Counted from the stretch's first letter, positions 38,881 to 49,256 are shown. The stretch is 64,000 nt of DNA from Xanthomonas arboricola (GCF_002940665.1 NZ_MIGY01000003.1:1283573-1347572); one strand, 5' to 3'. Notes: generated by a model from the letters alone, not told the origin. A program made the numbers and translations.

Positions 38881-40509
38881 ATGGCAGACCAGCCTGAACT
38901 TCCAAGCCGCCCACGTGGCGGGCTGCGCCGCCTGTTGCCCTGGGGCGGCGCGGACAGCGCACGCCCGGCCGCCGCCCTGCCCAGCGTGATCGGCAGCGAG
39001 CGCAGCGGGCACGGCTTGGCCGCGCATCAGCTGGTGCCGGCCAAGAACAAATCCGGCGCGCACGACCCGGCCGCCGCCACCGCCTTGCTGATGCGCCTGT
39101 TCTCGCATGCCGCGCATCCGGAGGCCTTGCTGCTGGCCTTTGCAGAGGGCATCACCAGCCTGCACGGCGAGCTCGGCGACATGGGTGTGCGCCTGAGCGC
39201 GGCCTATGCGGCCGGCGACTGGCCAGGCTACGGTCGCGCCTTGCGGCAATTGATCGACAAGTACATCCGCACCATCGATACCGGCGATTCGCTGGCCGAA
39301 GGACGCACCGAAGCCGAACAACTGCGCGACCTGCTGCGTCACGCGCTGGGCAATGCATTGGCCACGCTGCTGCAACGCAGCCCGGAATTGGCCGAAGAAG
39401 CACAGACCCTGGCCTCGGCACTGCGCCATTGGCGTCCCGGCCATGAGCTGATCACCCTGGAACAACGCTTGCGCGAACTGAGTCATCAGATCGGCCTACG
39501 TGCCGAAGATGCCAGCGAGCAGCAGAATCTCCTGCTCGGCTTGTTCGACCTGTTGCTGGAGAACGTTGGCGAACTGCTCGACGATCGTAGCTGGCTGCAG
39601 GGCCAGATCTCGGTGGTCCGCCAGCTGATCTCCGGGCCGTTGGACGTCGGCTCGATCGAGCAGGCGCGCGGCACCTTGCGCGAGGTCATCTATAAACAGG
39701 GTCTGCTCAAGCAGGGCATTGCCGACTCCAAGACCGCGATGCGCGAGATGATGGTGTCCTTCGTCGAGCGGCTCGACGGCATGGCCACCAGTACCGGCGA
39801 ATACCACGACCGCGTTGCCGGCTATTCGCAGGCGATCGGCGATGCCCGCAGCATTCCCGACCTCAACCGGCTCCTGCAGGACGTGTTGCAGGACACTGCC
39901 GGCGTGCAGGCGCAGGCGCTGGCCGCGCGCGACGAGCTGCTGGCCGCACGTCGCCAGGTCGAAGACTCCGAGCAGCGCATCGCCTTGCTCGAACAGGAGC
40001 TCAAGGACGTGGCCGGCCTGGTACGCGAAGACCAGCTGACCGGCGCGCTGAACCGGCGCGGCTTCGAAGAGCTGTTCCAGCGCGAGGCCGCACGCACCCA
40101 GCGCGGCGGGCAACCGCTGTGCGTGGCGATGCTGGATCTGGACGACTTCCGCCGTCTCAACGAGACCCACGGCCACGCCGGCGGCGACGCCGCGCTGCGC
40201 CACACCGTGGACGTGGCCAGGTCGGTGCTGCGCACCACCGATGCCATCGCCCGCTTCGGCGGCGAGGAGTTCGTGCTGCTGTTGCCGGACTCCACCATCT
40301 TCGAAGCCAGCGCGGCGGTGATCCGCCTGCAGCGCGCCCTGGCCCAACGCTCGTTGCTGCACGACGACGTGCGCGTGTTCGTCAGCTTCAGCGGCGGCGT
40401 GGCGCTGCGCCATCTCGACGAAGCCCAGGACGATGTGATCCGCCGTGCCGACCGCGCCATGTACGAGGCCAAGGCTGCCGGCAAGAATCGGGTGATCAGC
40501 GCGGATTAG
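38881..40509 (+). CDS. GGDEF-domain diguanylate cyclase
   Basis: A 542-residue predicted cytoplasmic enzyme that makes cyclic di-GMP from two GTP. The GGDEF domain covers about 380-542. The active site is GGEEF at 460-464 and an inhibitory I-site RTTD lies at 451-454, five residues before it, so product inhibition is expected. The conserved DQLTGALNRRGF segment opens the domain. The N-terminal 370 residues are mostly helical with a coiled-coil stretch (about 330-380) and no recognised sensor domain; no membrane segments are present. It is divergent from glgA. The signal it senses is unknown. Confidence 0.92.
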   Translation: MADQPELPSRPRGGLRRLLPWGGADSARPAAALPSVIGSERSGHGLAAHQLVPAKNKSGAHDPAAATALLMRLFSHAAHPEALLLAFAEGITSLHGELGDMGVRLSAAYAAGDWPGYGRALRQLIDKYIRTIDTGDSLAEGRTEAEQLRDLLRHALGNALATLLQRSPELAEEAQTLASALRHWRPGHELITLEQRLRELSHQIGLRAEDASEQQNLLLGLFDLLLENVGELLDDRSWLQGQISVVRQLISGPLDVGSIEQARGTLREVIYKQGLLKQGIADSKTAMREMMVSFVERLDGMATSTGEYHDRVAGYSQAIGDARSIPDLNRLLQDVLQDTAGVQAQALAARDELLAARRQVEDSEQRIALLEQELKDVAGLVREDQLTGALNRRGFEELFQREAARTQRGGQPLCVAMLDLDDFRRLNETHGHAGGDAALRHTVDVARSVLRTTDAIARFGGEEFVLLLPDSTIFEASAAVIRLQRALAQRSLLHDDVRVFVSFSGGVALRHLDEAQDDVIRRADRAMYEAKAAGKNRVISAD

Positions 40510-40669
40510 CCCCGCACACCCCGGTCTGCAGCGTCGATCGGTCGGACCAGGCACCCGGCGCACAACCCAGATGCGCCGGAGGTTCTTCGATTGCCTTGCC
40601 GGGCCCCGATCACGACCAGCCGCTGCAGTGCGGCAGCCAGGTGCTCTCCCGGCCCGCCGCATTACGGCG

Positions 40670-41611
40670 TCAGTGCGCCGCCGGCTTCCCGCGCAGCTTC
40701 TGGAACAGCATCACCGCGCCCAGCACGATCGCACCGGCAATCACGCCGACCAGCATGTTGCCCAGTGCATCGACCAACCAGCCCAGGCTGCCGGCCGACT
40801 TGGCAAGGTCCTGCACGATGTGATGCAGCGCCGGGATGTTGTGCACCAGGATGCCGCCGCCGACCAGGAACATCGCCAGCGTGCCGGCCACCGACAGGAA
40901 CTTCATCAGCCACGGGGCGGCCACCAGGATGCCGCGACCCAGCGCAGCCAACGCTGCGCCCTTCTTGGTCAGGTACAGGCCCAGGTCGTCCAGCTTGACG
41001 ATGGCCGCGACCAGGCCATACACGCCGATGGTCATCGCCAGCGCGATCGCCACCAGCACCGCGACCTGCTGCCCGAACGAGACCCCGGCCACCACGCCCA
41101 GCGACAGCACGATGATCTCCGCCGACAGGATGAAATCGGTGCGGATGGCGCCCTTGACCTTGTCCTTTTCCAGCGCCACCACGTCCACATTCTGGTCGGC
41201 CAACGCGCGGGTGCGCTCGGCATGCCGCTGCGCTTCGTCTTCCTCGTCGTGCAGGAACTTGTGCGCCAGCTTCTCCACGCCCTCGAAGCACAGATAGGCA
41301 CCGCCGATCATCATCAGCGGCATCACCAGCGGGATGTTGTAGCCGCGCCCGCGCAGCCAGGCCTCCAGGGCGCTGATCGCCAGCGCCGCCGGCACCAGGA
41401 TCACCTTGTTCATCAGCGAGCCCTTGGCCACTGCCCACACCACCGGCAGCTCGCGGTCGGCGGTGACACCGGTGACCTGCTGCGCGTTGAGCGCCAGGTC
41501 GTCGCCAAGGACGCCGGCGGTCTTCTTGGCCGCGACCTTGGTCAGGATGGAAACGTCGTCCAGCAGCGTGGCGATGTCGTCGAGCAGGGTGAACAGGCTG
41601 GCACCGGCCAT
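40670..41611 (-). CDS. DUF808 family membrane protein (YedI-like)
   Basis: A 313-residue inner-membrane protein. It begins [20 protein letters not shown] and continues with [20 protein letters not shown], the diagnostic N-terminus of DUF808 (E. coli YedI). About seven hydrophobic helices follow, with a charged cytoplasmic segment of His/Asp/Glu (about 120-145, [17 protein letters not shown]). The function is unknown. The ATG at 41611 is firm because the family starts there; the much longer open frame to 43588 is antisense to the next gene. It is divergent from the AarF/UbiB-like gene. Confidence 0.88.
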   Translation of the reverse strand: MAGASLFTLLDDIATLLDDVSILTKVAAKKTAGVLGDDLALNAQQVTGVTADRELPVVWAVAKGSLMNKVILVPAALAISALEAWLRGRGYNIPLVMPLMMIGGAYLCFEGVEKLAHKFLHDEEDEAQRHAERTRALADQNVDVVALEKDKVKGAIRTDFILSAEIIVLSLGVVAGVSFGQQVAVLVAIALAMTIGVYGLVAAIVKLDDLGLYLTKKGAALAALGRGILVAAPWLMKFLSVAGTLAMFLVGGGILVHNIPALHHIVQDLAKSAGSLGWLVDALGNMLVGVIAGAIVLGAVMLFQKLRGKPAAH

Positions 41612-41851
41612 GCGGAGATCCTTCGTGGGTGGCAGTGGATTCTCGCCGATCCTGCACCCGTATGGAGTAATGGCAGACCGTTGCAGGCCATTGCCGACCG
41701 GCGAGGCGTGATGCCGACCCCCGCCGGCCGCACGCACCGGCCATGCCCGCTGACCTCGCGCCGCACACCCCTGCGCCGTGGCCACATGCCTGGATTCACC
41801 GCCTGACGACCCGCCGCTGGCCACACTCGCGCTCTTGCACGACCGCCGGAG

Positions 41852-43576
41852 ATGGCCTTGAGTCCGAACGACCCGTACCGCACACCGGCCCCGGCCGCGA
41901 TCCCGGCCGACACCGGCGTGGTGGGCGGCATGAGCCGTCGCACGCAGATCCTGCGCCTGTTGCTGCGGTATCGCGGGTCGGGCGTGTTCGCCGGCATGAA
42001 CCTGGATCCGGCCGCGATCAACGAATACGAAGTGCCCGCCGAAGGCACGCCCGACCAGTTCGTCTCCGACCTGGAAGCGCTTGGTCCCACCTTCGTCAAG
42101 CTCGGCCAGATGCTGTCCACGCGCCCGGACATCGTGCCGCCGGAGTTCGCCACGGCACTGGAGCGCATGCAGGAGAACACCAGTTCGGTGCCGGTGGAAC
42201 GCATCCGCCAGATCATCGAAGAAGAACTCGGGGTGTCGGTCAACAAGGCGTTTTCGTTCTTCGATCCGGTGCCGCTGGGCTGCGCCTCGCTGGCGCAGGT
42301 GCACCGCGCCGCCTTGCGCGACGGCACCCCGGTGGCGATCAAGGTGCAAAAGCCCGAGGTCGCCGCCCAGGTACGCTCGGACCTGGACGTGCTCAAGAGC
42401 TTTGCCACCGCCGCCGACCGCCTCACCGGCATCGGCCGGCGCGTGCGCTTTGCCGACTGGCTGGGCGAATTTGGCAAGACCCTGCGCGCCGAACTCAATT
42501 ACGAAGACGAGGCCGAGACGCTGGTGCGCTTCGGCAAGCATCTCAAGCCGTTTGCGCTGTTGTGGATTCCGCAACCGGTGTGGGACCTGAGCAGCCGCAA
42601 GGTACTGACCATGCAGCTGGCCGAGGGCGTGCGCGTGGACAAGATCTCCGGCCTGCGCCGCACCGAACAGCCGATGGACAAGCTGGCCGCAGAACTGGTC
42701 AAGGGCTATCTGGACCAGATGTTCGTGCATGGCGAGATCCATGCCGACCCGCATCCGGGCAACTTGCGGGTGCTGCAGGACGGGCGCCTGGCGATCTTCG
42801 ACCTGGGCATGGTGGCGCACGTGCCGCCGCGCCTGCGCGAGCGTCTGCTCAAGCTGCTGTTCGCCGCCGTCGATGGCCGTGGCGAGGAAGTCGCCGAAGA
42901 GACCATCGCGCTCAGCACACGCCTGGAGGATTACGACGAAGACCGCTATCAGCGCGAAACCGGGCAGATGATCGCCCGGTACGCCGCGCACGACACCACC
43001 TCCGAGGGTCGCGTGGTGCTGGATCTGGTGCGCATCGCCACCGCCAACGGCCTGCGCACGCCGCCGGAGCTGAGCCTGCTCGGCAAGACCCTGTTGAACC
43101 TGGAAGGCGTGTGCCGCACGCTGTCGCCACACCTGGACACGCGCCGCATCGTCGAGCGCCACCTGCAGCATGTGATGCGCGCGCGCCTGAAAAAGTCGCT
43201 GTCGGCCGCCAATCTGGCCAGCGAGGCGATGGAACTGCAGCATCTGGTGCGCGAAGGACCGCGCCGCATGTCCGAGATCCTGTCGCTGGCGGCGGAGAAC
43301 CGCCTGCAGATGCGCGTCACCGGGCTGGAAGAATCGCATCTGATGGAAAGCCTGCAGAAGATCGCCAACCGCGTGGCGGCCGGCATCGTGACTGCGGCGC
43401 TGATCATGGCCTCGGCGCAGATGATGCGTATCGAAACCGGCTTGAAGCTGTGGGGCTATCCGGCGATCGCGATGCTGCTGTTCCTGCTCGGTGTCGTGTT
43501 GGGCCTGGGCATCGTGCTCAGCGCCCTGCTGTTCGACCGCCGTGTACGTGCGCGCGAAGAACGCGGGCATCGATAG
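41852..43576 (+). CDS. AarF/UbiB (ABC1) family atypical kinase-like protein
   Basis: A 574-residue protein of the ABC1/UbiB family, linked to ubiquinone synthesis and lipid metabolism. It has the family's KxGQ helix ([18 protein letters not shown]), the A-rich/nucleotide loop region ([13 protein letters not shown]), the VAIKVQKP lysine, the HADPHPGNL catalytic loop and IFDLGMV with the metal Asp. Two hydrophobic C-terminal helices (about 510-560) anchor it in the membrane. The ATG at 41852 is used; a TTG two codons on has better ribosome-binding spacing. It is distant from other ubi genes except ubiA at 50 kb, so a general UbiB-like role is inferred. Confidence 0.88.
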   Translation: MALSPNDPYRTPAPAAIPADTGVVGGMSRRTQILRLLLRYRGSGVFAGMNLDPAAINEYEVPAEGTPDQFVSDLEALGPTFVKLGQMLSTRPDIVPPEFATALERMQENTSSVPVERIRQIIEEELGVSVNKAFSFFDPVPLGCASLAQVHRAALRDGTPVAIKVQKPEVAAQVRSDLDVLKSFATAADRLTGIGRRVRFADWLGEFGKTLRAELNYEDEAETLVRFGKHLKPFALLWIPQPVWDLSSRKVLTMQLAEGVRVDKISGLRRTEQPMDKLAAELVKGYLDQMFVHGEIHADPHPGNLRVLQDGRLAIFDLGMVAHVPPRLRERLLKLLFAAVDGRGEEVAEETIALSTRLEDYDEDRYQRETGQMIARYAAHDTTSEGRVVLDLVRIATANGLRTPPELSLLGKTLLNLEGVCRTLSPHLDTRRIVERHLQHVMRARLKKSLSAANLASEAMELQHLVREGPRRMSEILSLAAENRLQMRVTGLEESHLMESLQKIANRVAAGIVTAALIMASAQMMRIETGLKLWGYPAIAMLLFLLGVVLGLGIVLSALLFDRRVRAREERGHR

Positions 43577-43950
43577 CGCTACACACAAACCACACCTCCG
43601 CGTAGGAGCGCACCCGGGCGCGACATGGCTTCATGCGGCGTCGCCCGCCGAAACCGCCGCGTCAGGCTGTCAAAGTGGATCGGGCGATGTGGCGTTATCG
43701 CGACGTCGCCCATGTGCGAGAAGCGCGCCAGGTGCGGAATGCAGATGCCGCCCGCCTCCGTCGATCGCCACCGCGACCAGGCGATCGTGAGCGCACGCGT
43801 TGCGGCAAACGCTCGACGCCAACAAACATTTCAGTCAGCTTCAACGCGGCATAGTCTGTCATCCGGGCGTCACATTGAGTGTGGCGCACAGGACATGGCG
43901 GGCAAGGCGTCCGGTACGCGCTCGCATCATTCCCCCACGGACGCTGCCGC
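43577..43950. other. intergenic region with one REP half-element
   Basis: No coding sequence is supported in these 374 bases. A GTAG-headed REP arm is at 43602-43625. The remainder should hold the promoter of the OpgB-like gene. Confidence 0.5.
43602..43625. repeat. GTAG-headed REP arm
   Basis: The sequence GTAGGAGCGCACCCGGGCGC matches the left arm of the REP pair at 58723-58789. It has no obvious inverted partner here. Confidence 0.75.
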
Positions 43951-46059
43951 ATGCATTGGATGTTGCTGTTTTCGCTGTTGCTCCTGCTTTGGCTATTGGT
44001 CGCCTCGCCGCGTCTGGCGTGGCTGAAGGCCGGTCTGTTGTCGTTGCTGCTGCTGTTGCTCAGTGCCTGGGGCCTGGTGGATCGGCTCAGCGGCGACGGC
44101 ATCAATGCTGCCACGCTGTATCACCTGCGCGCGGACATGGACGGTGCCGGCGTCAGCGATTTCTCCGGCTATATCGCCGTGTTTATCGGCATGGTGCTGC
44201 TGTCGCTCAGCCCGCTGGTATTGCTCAGGGTGCAACGTTTTCGTCGCCCACGTGGAGGCAACGCGGTGTTCGGCGGCTTCGTGGCGATGTTGCTGGTGAG
44301 CATTGCAGTCAGCCCCTTGTACCGCGATGGCAAACGCCTGTACTACCAGTTGCGCCCGGTGGATTACGCCACCGTGGTACCGGAATATCTGGTGCCGCAG
44401 CAGCCCCTGCAGAAGCGCAAGAACATCGTGTGGATCTACGGCGAGAGTCTGGAACGCACCTATTTCGACGAAGACGTGTTTCCCGGCCTGATGCCGAACC
44501 TGCGCGCGCTGGCCGGCGAGGCGGTGGACGTGCGCAACCTCACCTCCACCGAGGGCAGCGGCTGGACCATCGCCGGCATGGTCGCCTCGATGTGCGGCGT
44601 GCCGCTGACCACCGCGCCCGGCGATGAGAACAGCATGGGCCGCATGGGCCTGTTCCTGCCGGAAGCGCGCTGCCTGGGCGACTATCTCAAGGACCAGGGC
44701 TACCGCAATCACTATGTCGGTGGCGCCGATGCCAGCTTTGCCGGCAAGGGCAGTTTCCTGTCCAGCCATGGTTTTGATGTGGTGCACGACGTCGGCTACT
44801 TCCGCGACAAGGGCGTGGCGCCAAAACACTTTTCCGCCTGGGGCGTGCACGACGATGTGCTGCTGGACGATGCCTGGGACAGCTTCCAGACGCTGTCGCG
44901 CGCCGGCCAGCCGTTCATGCTCACCACGCTGACCATGGACACCCACCATCCTGCCGGACACCTGCCGCTGGCGTGCAAGGGCCAGCACTACGACAGCGCG
45001 TTGGGCGATATCGGTTTGCTGCATGCGATCAAGTGCAGCGACCGGCTGATCGGCGAGCTGGTCGCGCGCATTCGCAACAGCCGTTATGGCAAGAACACCA
45101 TCATCGTGATCGCCTCCGATCACCTGGCCATGCCCAATGATCTCAGCGATGTGCTGGCCAAGCAGAAACGCGAGAACCTGCTGCTGTTCCTGGGCAAGGA
45201 CATCGCCCCGCAGCAAGTGGTCACGCGCGCCGGCAGCACGCTGGATTCGGGGGCGACGCTGTTGCAGTTGCTGGAGCCGGGCATGCGCACGCTGGGCTTC
45301 GGCCGCTCGCTGCTGGCCCGCGATGCGTCCCCCAGCGCCAGCATTGCGGCCAGCCGCGACAGCGGCAAGGACTACCCGCGCTATCTCGCTTACGCACGCA
45401 CGCTATGGACCGGGCGCAGCACCCGCATGCTGCGCATCAACGGCAATGGCGATGTGGTGGTGGGCGTGCAGCAGGTGCGCCCGCCGGTGTTGCTGGAATA
45501 CGACGACGACACCAATCTCAAAACCGTCTATCTTGAAAACACCTCGCGCCAGTTCGACCGCACCCGCACCGAGGGCACGCTGGCGTATGTGGATCGCTGC
45601 ACGGCGCTCGAGGACGGCTCGGCCGATGGCGACTGGTGCGCGCTGGTGGTCGACCGCCACCAGAGCATGAAGCTGTACCGCGACCCGGACCTGACCCGCG
45701 GCATCGCTGTGGACGCGCCGCTGGAGGCCAGCCAGCAAGGCCCGCGTCCACGCGTGCGCCAGCCGATCATGCTCACCCAGGCCGCGCGCAAGACCGAGGC
45801 CGGGCGTTACATGCTGGAGCTGTACGCCAAGCGTCGGCCCACCCGTGCCTTCTGGGTGGAGGCAGTCTCGTCGGAGCGCAAGGTGGTGCTGGCCCAGCAA
45901 TGGGTGGTGCCCGATGCGGCCGGTCGCATCCGCATGCCGGTGGGCCTGGAACATGCGGTGGACGATCTGGAAATCCGCGCCTGGCTGGACTACACCGAAG
46001 ACGTCAGCGTGGACGACCTGGCCCTGGTGAAGCAGACCCAGGTCGCCGATCGCTCCTGA
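43951..46059 (+). CDS. opgB: phosphoglycerol transferase I (OpgB/MdoB-like)
   Basis: A 702-residue inner-membrane enzyme of the LtaS/OpgB group. Four N-terminal hydrophobic segments lie within residues 1-120, followed by a periplasmic alkaline-phosphatase-fold domain. That domain contains IVWIYGESLERTYFD, the nucleophile region TSTEGSGWTIAGMV, TLTMDTHHPAGHLP and IIVIASDHLAMPNDL, matching E. coli OpgB, which moves phosphoglycerol from phosphatidylglycerol to osmoregulated periplasmic glucans. An extra C-terminal region of about 200 residues follows, rich in beta structure. The start at 43951 places the first helix at the N-terminus. Its specific substrate in this organism is inferred. Confidence 0.86.
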   Translation: MHWMLLFSLLLLLWLLVASPRLAWLKAGLLSLLLLLLSAWGLVDRLSGDGINAATLYHLRADMDGAGVSDFSGYIAVFIGMVLLSLSPLVLLRVQRFRRPRGGNAVFGGFVAMLLVSIAVSPLYRDGKRLYYQLRPVDYATVVPEYLVPQQPLQKRKNIVWIYGESLERTYFDEDVFPGLMPNLRALAGEAVDVRNLTSTEGSGWTIAGMVASMCGVPLTTAPGDENSMGRMGLFLPEARCLGDYLKDQGYRNHYVGGADASFAGKGSFLSSHGFDVVHDVGYFRDKGVAPKHFSAWGVHDDVLLDDAWDSFQTLSRAGQPFMLTTLTMDTHHPAGHLPLACKGQHYDSALGDIGLLHAIKCSDRLIGELVARIRNSRYGKNTIIVIASDHLAMPNDLSDVLAKQKRENLLLFLGKDIAPQQVVTRAGSTLDSGATLLQLLEPGMRTLGFGRSLLARDASPSASIAASRDSGKDYPRYLAYARTLWTGRSTRMLRINGNGDVVVGVQQVRPPVLLEYDDDTNLKTVYLENTSRQFDRTRTEGTLAYVDRCTALEDGSADGDWCALVVDRHQSMKLYRDPDLTRGIAVDAPLEASQQGPRPRVRQPIMLTQAARKTEAGRYMLELYAKRRPTRAFWVEAVSSERKVVLAQQWVVPDAAGRIRMPVGLEHAVDDLEIRAWLDYTEDVSVDDLALVKQTQVADRS

Positions 46060-46101
46060 GTCTGGCCGCCATTCGGGTCCTAGGCCGGGCGATTTGGATG
46101 A

Positions 46102-46125
46102 GGCAAAGGCAAAGGCAAAGGCAAA
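46102..46125. repeat. hexamer microsatellite GGCAAA x4
   Basis: Four perfect GGCAAA units lie 43 bases downstream of the OpgB-like stop codon, immediately before the composite repeat. Confidence 0.9.
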
Positions 46126-46167
46126 GCCCAAGAGCAACGTCGAAGCGTGCGATCTGTGGCCTGGCTG

Positions 46168-46281
46168 CCGGGTCCCCGCCCGCCCACCATCGCGGGACAC
46201 GCCGCAAGTACGTCCGTGTAGGCTCTTACGCGGCATCCATGCCGCGTAAGGTCCCGCGACGGCGGGCGGGCAAGGACCTGT
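46168..46281. repeat. B-type long hairpin of the composite repeat, copy 3
   Basis: The outer arms pair around CCCGCCCACCATCGCGGGAC and GTCCCGCGACGGCGGGCGGG, and the inner palindrome is TTACGCGGCAT/ATGCCGCGTAA. It closely matches 19370-19481. Confidence 0.85.
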
Positions 46282-46469
46282 CGGGATGGTCGGTGTGCAT
46301 GGCGCAAGCAAAGCAGGACGTGCGTTGTTCGGATCACTGTGCGTCCGACCGGCGTCTCGTCGAAAACCAAGCAGAAACAGGTTTCAACACGCGGCTACAA
46401 ATCTCTCATCTGCCTAGTGCCATGCAAACCGGGCAACACGCTTTCAAAAAAGCAGCCGAGCGACTTTCT

Positions 46470-46578
46470 GGTGCGGTGTCCTTACCGCTTGCGGGACCCT
46501 TGGCGGCATGGATGCCGCCACGGAGCCTCCACGGACGGATTCACGGCGTGTCCCGCAAACGGTGAGGGCACCGCACGC
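46470..46578. repeat. A-type long hairpin of the composite repeat, copy 3
   Basis: It nearly matches 19610-19718, with outer arms GGTGCGGTGTCCTTACCGCT and CGGTGAGGGCACCGCAC and the inner TGGCGGCAT/ATGCCGCCA palindrome. The tail with GACCTAAGCG and AACAACGCC also follows the other copies. Confidence 0.85.
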
Positions 46579-46748
46579 TCGACCAACCACGCTTTTGACC
46601 TAAGCGTTTGACCGTATCTAAACAACGCCAACACTCGAAATCCCGGTTGTTTGGAACGGTTGGACGGTTCGGATAACTCAGTTGTAGCGCGGCAGATCCG
46701 AAGCCCCACTGCAGCGCCCTTTCCAGCGCACGGCATCCACGCGCCGAC

Positions 46749-49256
46749 TCAATCTTCCGATGCAGGTGTGCCATCGGCTGGATCGCGCGCCACCGCAGCA
46801 CCTGCACGGCTGAAGCGGATTTCCTGCGGCGATTGCAACGCAATGCCCACCGTTTCCATCCGCTGCAACAGCGCAAAGAACAGCTCGCTGCGCACCCCAT
46901 ACGAATCGCGCGGGCTGCGCACATAGGCGAACGAATTGAAATTGACGTGCCCGCCGGCCAGCGAATCGATGAACACCGAGGGGGCAGGATCGGCCAGCAC
47001 CTTGGTGTGCTCAGCGAACAGCTCCAGCAGCATGTCGCGTACCTTTGCCACGTCGGTTTCCAGCGGCACCGAGAACTGCAGCTGCACCCGCCCCATCGGG
47101 TTGGACAGGGTCATGTTGCGCACGCTCTTGGTGATCAGTTCCGAGTTGGGCACAATCAGGGTGGAGCGGTCGCCGACCTGGATCTCGGTCGCCCGCACGC
47201 TGATCTTGCGCACGTCGCCTTCCTGGTCGCCGATGCGTACCCAGTCGCCGATCTTCACCGGCCGCTCGGCCAGCAGGATCAGGCCCGACACGAAGTTTTG
47301 CGTGATCGCCTGCAGACCGAAACCGATACCCACCGACAGCGCGCTCAGCACCAGCGCAAGCCGCTTCAGATCCAGGCCCAATGCGGTCAGTCCCCACACC
47401 ACCACGATCAGCCAGCCCAGATAGCGCGCCACCGTACTGATGGAATTGCGCGCACCGTCATCGAGCTCGGTCTTGGGCAGATAGGTGTTGAGCAACCATT
47501 GCTGCACCACGTGCACCAGTCCCATGCCAAGCAGGAACACGCACAACGCCCTGAACACATCGCCCGGGGTGATCACCAGCTCCTTGCCGATGGTGATGCC
47601 GTGGGCGATGTTCTCCGCCCAGTCGGTAACCACGCTGATGTTGGCGCCATACGGCGTCAGCAGCACCGCGATGCCCAGCAGCACCAGCAGCACCCGGGTC
47701 GCCGCCGATATCAGCAGCCCGAGCTGCACCAGGCGTCCGCTGCCGATGCTGAGCGCATGCGACAACGCCCGGCTGAAGCGTCCGTCCGGCTTGAACAGCC
47801 AGGTCATCAGATCGTCGGCAAAGACGACCAACACGCCGAGCAGACTGCACACCAGGGTGATCCAGATGATCTGCCGCTCCACGAACAACGCCAGATTGAG
47901 ATAGCCGAACAAGGCCGCGATCAGCGCGAAGATCACGGCCAGATGGCCCAACAGGCGGATCAGCACGATGAAGCCGCCACCGCGCGAGACCACCGGCGGC
48001 GGCGCGTCGCCGTCCGGATCGGCCACCCCGGCATTTGCTGCATGCGCGCGCAAGGAAAGACTCAGCCCGGCCAGCGCCGACAGGATCAACCCTGCGTACA
48101 GCAACGCGGCCAGTGCATCGGTGGCGGTGATCAACGCGGGACTGCTGCCGGCCACCTCGTTGACCTTCATCGCCATGCCGCTGAACCAGATCACTGCCGC
48201 GGTGGCCAGGCAATGCACGCGCAGGCGGTCGACGGTGGCATCGTCCAGCGGGAACAGGCGCCAGCTGGGCTGGTGTTTCATCAACAGGCTGGCACTGAGC
48301 GAACCGACGAAGGCAGCCACCACACTGACGGCGATAAATCCGGTCAGCAGTTGGTCCAGATCGTCGGGCAGCTCGCCGAGCGCGCGGATACCTTCGACCA
48401 GCACGAATGCCGCAACCCCCAGGCTCAGCGTGCCGACCAGCAGAAACCACAGTGCCAGCCCCGAGCGTCGCAGGCGTCCACCCGGCGCACGCGAGGCCGC
48501 ATAGCGACGCCCCAGGTGGCGCAGGAAGATGCGCAGCGGGAGTGCCAGCAGCAATGCCACCACGGCACTGGTGATCAGCCCGCCCACGCCGTTGGTTGCG
48601 ACGCCTGCCTGCAGCATCTGCACCGTCTTGTCGGACAACGCCCGCAGGCGCGCACGATCGTCTGGCCATTGCTGCCCGATCTGATTCCACAATGTCGGCG
48701 ACAACGGCGAGGCCACTCGCGTGGAAAGCTTCACGTTGAAGCGTTGCACGCGCTCGCGTTCGAGCCGGTCGGCCAGGTCCTTGGCATTGGAGACCAGCAG
48801 CGTGGCCCGGATGAACTCGGCATTGAGCTGATCGCGCTCCTTGATCAGCGCCCTGCGCTGTTTTGCCAGGTCGGCCGGTTCGTTCTGCGCCGCGACACCG
48901 AGCCCCTCCAGTCGCCCGTTGAGATCTTTGAGCGGTTGCTCCAGCGTGCGGACCAGATCCTGCGCCTGTCGCTGCGCGCCGGCGACATCGTCGGTCAGCT
49001 TGCCGAGCTGCTCGGTATCGGCCTGCTCCATGCCCGCGTCGGCCTGGGACAACACCTTCTGCATGCTGTCGAGCTGAGTCTGTGCGTTCTCCAGCAGCGT
49101 GTCGTCGTCCTGCGCCACGGCGGCGCCCACGCACACCATCCACAACGCGACCAGCAACAGCACGCGCTGCAGTACGCCGCGATGGGCACCCGGGGCAACT
49201 CGGTATTTAGACACAGGCAGACATCGGACAGGCGCAAACCAGCGCGGTGCGGGCAT
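46749..49256 (-). CDS. MscS-family mechanosensitive ion channel with DUF3772 domain
   Basis: A large inner-membrane channel of about 835 residues. After a signal-like hydrophobic segment (VLLLVALWMVCVGAAVA) there is a periplasmic helical domain (about 50-200) of the DUF3772 type with RRALIKERDQLNAEFIRATL. About ten transmembrane helices follow. The MscS pore and beta domain at about 620-800 has the diagnostic ALSVGIGFGLQAITQNFVSG, RPVKIGDWVRIG and VPNSELITKSV. It protects cells from hypo-osmotic shock. The start is uncertain: the ATG at 49256 is chosen, with a GTG at 49214 directly before the signal segment as alternative; the open frame to 49445 is less likely. Confidence 0.87.
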   Translation of the reverse strand: MPAPRWFAPVRCLPVSKYRVAPGAHRGVLQRVLLLVALWMVCVGAAVAQDDDTLLENAQTQLDSMQKVLSQADAGMEQADTEQLGKLTDDVAGAQRQAQDLVRTLEQPLKDLNGRLEGLGVAAQNEPADLAKQRRALIKERDQLNAEFIRATLLVSNAKDLADRLERERVQRFNVKLSTRVASPLSPTLWNQIGQQWPDDRARLRALSDKTVQMLQAGVATNGVGGLITSAVVALLLALPLRIFLRHLGRRYAASRAPGGRLRRSGLALWFLLVGTLSLGVAAFVLVEGIRALGELPDDLDQLLTGFIAVSVVAAFVGSLSASLLMKHQPSWRLFPLDDATVDRLRVHCLATAAVIWFSGMAMKVNEVAGSSPALITATDALAALLYAGLILSALAGLSLSLRAHAANAGVADPDGDAPPPVVSRGGGFIVLIRLLGHLAVIFALIAALFGYLNLALFVERQIIWITLVCSLLGVLVVFADDLMTWLFKPDGRFSRALSHALSIGSGRLVQLGLLISAATRVLLVLLGIAVLLTPYGANISVVTDWAENIAHGITIGKELVITPGDVFRALCVFLLGMGLVHVVQQWLLNTYLPKTELDDGARNSISTVARYLGWLIVVVWGLTALGLDLKRLALVLSALSVGIGFGLQAITQNFVSGLILLAERPVKIGDWVRIGDQEGDVRKISVRATEIQVGDRSTLIVPNSELITKSVRNMTLSNPMGRVQLQFSVPLETDVAKVRDMLLELFAEHTKVLADPAPSVFIDSLAGGHVNFNSFAYVRSPRDSYGVRSELFFALLQRMETVGIALQSPQEIRFSRAGAAVARDPADGTPASED

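Larger units (their letters stand above)
46060..46748. other. intergenic region with composite structured repeat, copy 3
   Basis: This 689-base region between the convergent OpgB-like and MscS-like genes holds a hexamer microsatellite, a B-type hairpin and an A-type hairpin (each listed separately). Open frames here are read-throughs of the repeats and encode no recognised protein. Confidence 0.6.

Noticed and set aside
40670-43588. 972-codon minus-strand frame covering DUF808 and the opposite strand of the UbiB-like gene
   Set aside because: Only the part up to 41611 shows the DUF808 family; the rest is antisense to a clear AarF/UbiB gene and low in complexity.
46080-46736. Small open frames in the 46-kb gap (and similar ones at 19 kb)
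   Set aside because: They are translations of the composite repeats. Similar peptides appear only because the DNA is repeated; no start signals or codon bias support them.
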